Below are positions 5,059 through 8,619 of a stretch of 8,619 nt of DNA, one piece after another. Within the stretch, counting starts at the first letter, position 1; each line of letters opens with the position of its first letter. Under the pieces are notes generated by a model. It was not told where the DNA came from. It saw only the letters and a list, made by a program, of their open reading frames with translations, and did no database searches. The stretch spans positions 1 through 8,619 of the forward strand of contig CALGAG010000111.1 of the NCBI GenBank assembly GCA_937951995.1, written 5' to 3'. Position numbers and translations under genes: made by a program. Source of the DNA: an uncultured Bacillota bacterium. GTDB lineage: Bacteria; Bacillota; Clostridia; Tissierellales; Tissierellaceae.

Positions 5059-6532
5059 TTATATCCAGCACCTTTTGAGCCCGCTGGGCTATCTTTTCAT
5101 TTCCAAGAAGATAGAGTACATTCACAAGCTCAGGTCCGTGTGCACTGCCGGTCAATGCAACCCTTGTAGGCATAAAGAGATTCTTGCCCTTGATCCCGGT
5201 ATTCTTCTGGATCCTTTTCATAAAGTCCTTTGCATTTTCCATGGTAACCTGGTCTGAATCCATCGCTTCCTTCTTGATTGCCTCCATAAGGGCCCGTCCA
5301 TTTTCGTTGTTCAAAAACTCATCGTAGGCTTCAGCTTCGTACACAAGGTTCTCTTCAAATATGAATTCAACCTTGTCTACAACTTCATTTACTGTTGCAA
5401 GCCCTTCCCTTACGGTTTCAATCAGGACATCAACCCATTGGGAGTTGTCCCTTGCAAAATCCTCATCCATAAAGCCGGCTTCAACAAGGTAGGGCAGGGT
5501 CATGTCCTTTATCCTTTGAAGGCTTTCACTTCTTATATAGTGACTGTTTACCCAGTCAAGCTTGTCCTTGTCAAATATTCCACCGGTTTTTGAGACCCTG
5601 TCAAAGGAGAACTTGTCCACCATCTCCTCCATGGAAAGTATTTCCTCATTGCCATCTGGACTCCACCCAACCAGGGCAAGGTAGTTCACAAGCCCCTCTG
5701 GCAGGTAGCCCTTGGTTCTGAAGTCGTCAACGGAAACATCACCATGTCTTTTGGACAGCTTCTTCCTCTCCTTGTTAAGAACCGTTGGCAGGTGCACATA
5801 GGTTGGCTTCTCCCAGCCAAAGGCCTCGTACATGTATACGTGCTTTGGTGTTGATGGGAGCCACTCCTCTCCCCTTACTATGTGGGTGATTCCCATAAGG
5901 TGGTCATCCACAACAACTGCCATGTGGTATGTTGGGAAGCCGTCAGACTTCAATAGCACCTGGTCGTCTATGTCGTTAGTGTTTATTGTTATGTCCCCTC
6001 GTACAAGGTCGTGGAAATGAATGTCCCTGTTGTGGGGAAGCTTCAACCTGACTACATGGTCCTCACCTGCAGCTACCCTCTTCTTGGCGTCCTCCAGGGA
6101 AACGTTTCTGCAGAAGCCGTCATATTTTGGAACCATTCCCTTCATCTTCTGCTCTTCCCTGACTGTCTCCAATCTTTCCTTGGAGCAGAAGCAATAGTAG
6201 GCATGCCCATTCTCTATCAGTTCATCAACATATTTCCTGTAGATATCCAGCCTCTTTGACTGAACGTAGGGACCGAAATCACCCTTCTCTACGATTTTCC
6301 CATCCTCCACAAAGACACCCTCGTCATACTGGACACCGGCCCAATGAAGGGAATCAATCAGGTTCTCAATTGCTCCTTCAACAAACCTGGTCTGGTCTGT
6401 ATCCTCAATTCTAAGTACAAACTTACCGCCATTCTTCTTTGCGAATAGGTAGTTGTACAAAGCGGTTCTCAATCCTCCAATGTGAAGATATCCCGTTGGA
6501 CTGGGGGCAAATCTAACTCTTATATCACTCAA
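5051..6532 (-). CDS. gltX: Glutamyl-tRNA synthetase (TTG start)
   Basis: A class I synthetase charging tRNA-Glu, 493 residues with the chosen start. The N-terminus reads (M)SDIRVRFAPSPTGYLHIGG, containing the HIGH-type motif HIGG at 17–20. The KMSKS-type motif is KLSKR at 258–262. A Cys-X-Cys pair (C114, C116) and C141 lie in the region where some bacterial GluRS enzymes bind zinc. The helical anticodon-binding part is C-terminal. The start is chosen because AGGAGG (6541–6546) lies 8 nt before TTG (6530–6532), and the family normally begins MSD/RVRFAPSPTG. An in-frame GTG at 6541 overlaps the Shine-Dalgarno itself and would not be usable. It follows proS by 60 bp without a terminator. Many clostridia use GluRS also to make Glu-tRNA-Gln for GatCAB; I cannot tell that from the sequence. 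Confidence 0.96.
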   Translation of the reverse strand: MSDIRVRFAPSPTGYLHIGGLRTALYNYLFAKKNGGKFVLRIEDTDQTRFVEGAIENLIDSLHWAGVQYDEGVFVEDGKIVEKGDFGPYVQSKRLDIYRKYVDELIENGHAYYCFCSKERLETVREEQKMKGMVPKYDGFCRNVSLEDAKKRVAAGEDHVVRLKLPHNRDIHFHDLVRGDITINTNDIDDQVLLKSDGFPTYHMAVVVDDHLMGITHIVRGEEWLPSTPKHVYMYEAFGWEKPTYVHLPTVLNKERKKLSKRHGDVSVDDFRTKGYLPEGLVNYLALVGWSPDGNEEILSMEEMVDKFSFDRVSKTGGIFDKDKLDWVNSHYIRSESLQRIKDMTLPYLVEAGFMDEDFARDNSQWVDVLIETVREGLATVNEVVDKVEFIFEENLVYEAEAYDEFLNNENGRALMEAIKKEAMDSDQVTMENAKDFMKRIQKNTGIKGKNLFMPTRVALTGSAHGPELVNVLYLLGNEKIAQRAQKVLDIID

Positions 6533-6540
6533 TTCACACA

Positions 6541-6546
6541 CCTCCT
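6541..6546 (-). promoter_or_regulatory. gltX ribosome binding site that decides the start
   Basis: AGGAGG on the minus strand, 8 nt before TTG at 6530–6532. The last G of this box is the first base of an in-frame GTG, which excludes that GTG as start. Confidence 0.8.
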
Positions 6547-6592
6547 GAATTTATATCAATCCTCTGTAATTTAATACCCTTAATCGTGGCAA

Positions 6593-8317
6593 CTAAAGAG
6601 AAAATCCTTCCTCCTCAAATGCCTCAAGAATCAAATCCCTGATCTTGTCAGCAGTTACCTCCTGCTTGCCTTCCCTCTTTCTAAGGGAATACTCAACAAT
6701 CCCCTCTGAAGCCATCTTTCCGACGGTAATCTGGACTGGAATCCCAATAAGCTCCCTGTCAGTGAACTTCACACCGGGTCTTTCGTTTCTATCATCCAGC
6801 AGGACCTCAACACCCATCTTCTTAAGGTCTTCATAGATCCTTTCTCCCAGTTCATTCTGCTCATCCTTCTTGGTGTTCACAATTGTTACAACAGCATGGT
6901 AGGGCGCAACTACAAAAGGCCACACTATACCCTTGTCATCGTGGAACTGCTCAACCACAGCAGCCACACTCCTTGAAACACCTATTCCGTAGCTTCCCAT
7001 GACAAAGGGCTGTTCCTTGCCGTTAACGTCAAGATAGGTTGCCTTGAGACTCTCACTGTATTTGGTACCAAGCTGGAAGATGTTCCCCACTTCAATTCCC
7101 CTGTCAAGGAATAGCTTTTCTCCACAGGTCGGGCAGGTATCTCCCGCTTCAACCATAAGAAGGTCCTCAACAACCTCTCCTGTGAAGTCCCTTCCGTAAT
7201 TGACATTTACCAGGTGGTAATCCGTCTCGTTTCCACCCACTACAATATTCTTAAGGCCTGTAACGCGCTGGTCAACTAGTAGCCTTGTACCTTCAGCGAG
7301 TCCAACAGGACCTGTAAAGCCCTTGTTGGCACCAGAAATCTTCTTGATTGTCTCTTCATCGGCCATTTCCAGCTCATGTCCTGGAATCATCAGATAGTTT
7401 GCAAGCTTGGTTTCATTGAGCTCACGGTCTCCTGGAATCACCACAACCACAGGCTCTCCCTGGGCCAGGAACACAAGTGCCTTGCCGAACCTGTACCTTT
7501 CAATGTTGAAGAAGTCCACAAGGCCGTCTATGGTCTTAACCTCTGGAGTCAGAACCTTCTCAATTTCCTTCTCCTCCTCTTCTCCTTGAGGGATGGAATA
7601 TATGACCTGGGCCTTCTCATCGGTGGCTGCAAAGTCACAGCTATTGCAGTAGGCAACAACACCTTCGCCAACATCGCTCATGGCAGTGAACTCATGGGAA
7701 ACCTTTCCTCCCATTGCTCCCGTGTCACCCTGAACAACCTTGTAGTTCAGCTTGAGTCTTGTGAACACCCTGTCATAGGCATCCCACATGTTCTGGTAGG
7801 CCACCTTCATTGCTTCCTCGTCAGTATCGAAGCTGTAGGCATCCTTCATTATGAACTCCCTGCATCTCATAAGGCCAAATCTTGGTCTCTTTTCATCCCT
7901 GTACTTGGTCTGGATCTGATAGATGCTAAGTGGCAGCTGCTTGTAGGACTTGATTTCATCCTTGATCAGGTCTGTGAAATACTCCTCATGTGTTGGTCCA
8001 AGGCAGAATTCACGGTCGTTCCTGTCCTTTAATCTCCACATCTCAGGACCGAAATTTTCCCATCTCCCTGAAGCCTCCCAAAGCTCCCTTGGCTGTATTG
8101 CCGACATTAGAAGCTCCTGGGACCCTGCTGCATCCATCTCCTCCCTTACAACCTTCTCCACCTTCTTGATGGCCCTGTAGCCAAGTGGCAGGTAGGAATA
8201 GACCCCACTTACAAGCTTTCTGATCATTCCTGCCCTTAGGAGCAGCTGATGACTAGGTATTTCTGCCTCTGAAGGAGTTTCCCTCAAGGTAGGCATGTAC
8301 ATTTTTGACATTCTCAT
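6593..8317 (-). CDS. proS: Prolyl-tRNA synthetase, bacterial type with editing insertion
   Basis: A class II synthetase charging tRNA-Pro, 574 residues with the chosen start. This is the long bacterial form. Motif 1 lies at about 29–68 (AGMIRKLVSGVYSYLPLGYR onward), the GPTHEE loop at about 107–112, motif 2 at about 139–163 (YRDEKRPRFGLMRCREF) and motif 3 near 440 (GSYGIGVSR). Between motifs 2 and 3 is an insertion of about 170 residues in the place of the INS domain, which removes mischarged Ala-tRNA-Pro. The insertion is flanked by two Cys-X-X-Cys pairs (CNSC, CPTC), possibly a metal site. The C-terminal part is the anticodon-binding domain. The start ATG (8315–8317) has GGGGTG 6 nt upstream and begins MRMSKMYMPTLRE, the usual N-terminus. 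An in-frame TTG at 8371 lies in the terminator loop and is rejected. A proline T-box precedes it. Confidence 0.97.
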   Translation of the reverse strand: MRMSKMYMPTLRETPSEAEIPSHQLLLRAGMIRKLVSGVYSYLPLGYRAIKKVEKVVREEMDAAGSQELLMSAIQPRELWEASGRWENFGPEMWRLKDRNDREFCLGPTHEEYFTDLIKDEIKSYKQLPLSIYQIQTKYRDEKRPRFGLMRCREFIMKDAYSFDTDEEAMKVAYQNMWDAYDRVFTRLKLNYKVVQGDTGAMGGKVSHEFTAMSDVGEGVVAYCNSCDFAATDEKAQVIYSIPQGEEEEKEIEKVLTPEVKTIDGLVDFFNIERYRFGKALVFLAQGEPVVVVIPGDRELNETKLANYLMIPGHELEMADEETIKKISGANKGFTGPVGLAEGTRLLVDQRVTGLKNIVVGGNETDYHLVNVNYGRDFTGEVVEDLLMVEAGDTCPTCGEKLFLDRGIEVGNIFQLGTKYSESLKATYLDVNGKEQPFVMGSYGIGVSRSVAAVVEQFHDDKGIVWPFVVAPYHAVVTIVNTKKDEQNELGERIYEDLKKMGVEVLLDDRNERPGVKFTDRELIGIPVQITVGKMASEGIVEYSLRKREGKQEVTADKIRDLILEAFEEEGFSL

Positions 8318-8323
8318 ACTTTT

Positions 8324-8329
8324 CACCCC
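8324..8329 (-). promoter_or_regulatory. proS ribosome binding site
   Basis: GGGGTG on the minus strand, 6 nt before the ATG at 8315–8317 and 12 nt before a second in-frame ATG (8309–8311). Spacing favours the first ATG. Confidence 0.65.
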
Positions 8330-8342
8330 AAACTTTTTATTT

Positions 8343-8382
8343 AAAAAACAAAAAACCCTTCGTCTCACCAAGAGACGAAAGG
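8343..8382 (-). terminator. Regulated intrinsic terminator of the proS T-box
   Basis: On the minus strand, CCTTTCGTCTC (8372–8382) pairs with GAGACGAAGGG (8356–8366), 11 bp with one U·G pair, around a 5-nt loop. It is followed by TTTTTTGTTTTTT (8343–8355). The 5' arm lies just after the T-box sequence, so formation of the antiterminator and of this stem are mutually exclusive. This is the standard T-box switch. Confidence 0.95.
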
Positions 8383-8566
8383 TATATTCCGCGGTACCAC
8401 TCTCATAAACCCAAAGGGTTCACTTTAAGGGCTGTAACGTAGCCATACGTTCCGTTTTGGCGGAATGCTCCGGGACAGGTTCTCATATCAGAGGGACGGA
8501 AATCTTCCAGCCTTGGATCTCCTCTCTTGGACCATGATACAATACTAGCTCCCATCGAAGCTGACA
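8343..8566 (-). promoter_or_regulatory. T-box riboswitch (proline, specifier CCU) upstream of proS
   Basis: This leader senses uncharged tRNA-Pro and allows proS transcription when proline charging is low. The conserved T-box UGGUACCGCG is at 8390–8399; UGGU would pair with the ACCA 3' end of uncharged tRNA. Stem I can be drawn. The lower helix is GGGA (8550–8553) with TCCC (8472–8475). The specifier loop has AGTA on the 5' side (8543–8546) and GAACCTG on the 3' side, with specifier CCT (8477–8479) followed by a purine. The helix above is TATCA (8535–8539) with TGATA (8486–8490). Further hairpins follow: TTCCG/CGGAA, AACGTA/TACGTT, and stem III AACCC/GGGTT (8408–8420). The terminator ends the element. 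The 5' boundary is inferred from the promoter. With no terminator after proS, gltX is probably controlled too. Confidence 0.95.
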
Positions 8567-8572
8567 CAAATA

Positions 8573-8601
8573 AGTTTACACAAAAGCCTATCCATTGTCA
8601 A
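8573..8601 (-). promoter_or_regulatory. Sigma-A-type promoter of the proS T-box transcript
   Basis: On the minus strand, a perfect TTGACA (8596–8601), a 17-bp spacer and TAAACT (8573–8578, four of six) predict a transcript start near 8566. That places the start about 13 nt before the first T-box helix. The -35 box sits in the middle of a short inverted repeat. Confidence 0.75.
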
Positions 8602-8606
8602 TGGAT
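8590..8606. repeat. Inverted repeat overlapping the proS -35 box
   Basis: ATCCATT (8590–8596) and AATGGAT (8600–8606) are perfect 7-bp complements around a 3-bp centre. On the plus strand the repeat is followed by a run of T (five in a row from the last repeat base), so it could also be a weak terminator for plus-strand transcription entering from the proS side. Alternatively it could be an operator. No regulator can be named. Confidence 0.5.
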
Positions 8607-8619
8607 TTTTCCAGCAAAC

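Noticed and set aside
7376..8032. A 218-codon open frame on the plus strand opposite proS
   Set aside because: It is antisense to strongly conserved proS motifs, has no recognisable protein family, and is explained by the codon bias of the gene on the other strand.
8318..8371. N-terminal extension of proS starting at a TTG in the T-box terminator loop
   Set aside because: It would be translated through the terminator stem and U-tract. The normal ProRS N-terminus and Shine-Dalgarno are at 8317.
1..8619. Search for mobile elements, CRISPR arrays, toxin–antitoxin pairs, prophage or unknown defence genes
   Set aside because: No direct-repeat arrays, transposase-like ORFs or unexplained gene-sized gaps were seen. 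Apart from the 302-bp T-box leader, no gap exceeds about 140 bp.

Overview
The window is a compact block of core translation and RNA-metabolism genes from a member of the Clostridia (Bacillota). All genes are on the minus strand, so the biological reading direction runs from position 8619 down to 1. The order proS – gltX – cysS – mrnC – thyX – rlmB – yacP/rae1 – sigH – (tRNA) – tuf is close to the Bacillus subtilis gltX–cysE–cysS–mrnC–rlmB–rae1–sigH cluster. It differs in that cysE is absent, thyX is inserted between mrnC and rlmB, and a T-box-controlled proS stands at the head. The purine-rich Shine-Dalgarno sequences, T-box, SigH and ThyX all fit a clostridium. I cannot name the genus.

Region by region (minus-strand order): 8318–8619 holds a sigma-A-type promoter and a complete proline T-box leader with specifier codon CCU. 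Next come proS (8317–6593) and, after 60 bp without a visible terminator, gltX (6532–5051), which appears to use a TTG start. The 134-bp gap 4917–5050 contains a strong hairpin with a U-tract (terminator or attenuator) and a weak candidate promoter. Then cysS, mrnC, thyX, rlmB and yacP form a tightly packed unit with 4–16 bp overlaps or a 13-bp gap, and sigH follows after 25 bp. A clear promoter at 243–271 then drives tRNA-Thr(GGU), followed by tuf, of which only the first 29 codons are in the window.

How the genes work together: three aminoacyl-tRNA synthetases (Pro, Glu, Cys), a threonine tRNA and EF-Tu supply charged tRNA to the ribosome. Mini-RNase III and RlmB mature and modify 23S rRNA, and the YacP/Rae1-type NYN protein is a ribosome-associated mRNA endonuclease in its characterised homologue. 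ThyX makes dTMP, and SigH is the alternative sigma factor of stationary phase and early sporulation. The proline T-box probably controls proS and, by readthrough, gltX. The hairpin before cysS would separate that unit from the cysS–sigH unit.

I found no mobile element, CRISPR array, prophage or unfamiliar gene. It is an ordinary conserved region. The points worth a second look are regulatory: the T-box leader, the cysS leader, start-codon choices, and an inverted repeat over the proS -35 box.
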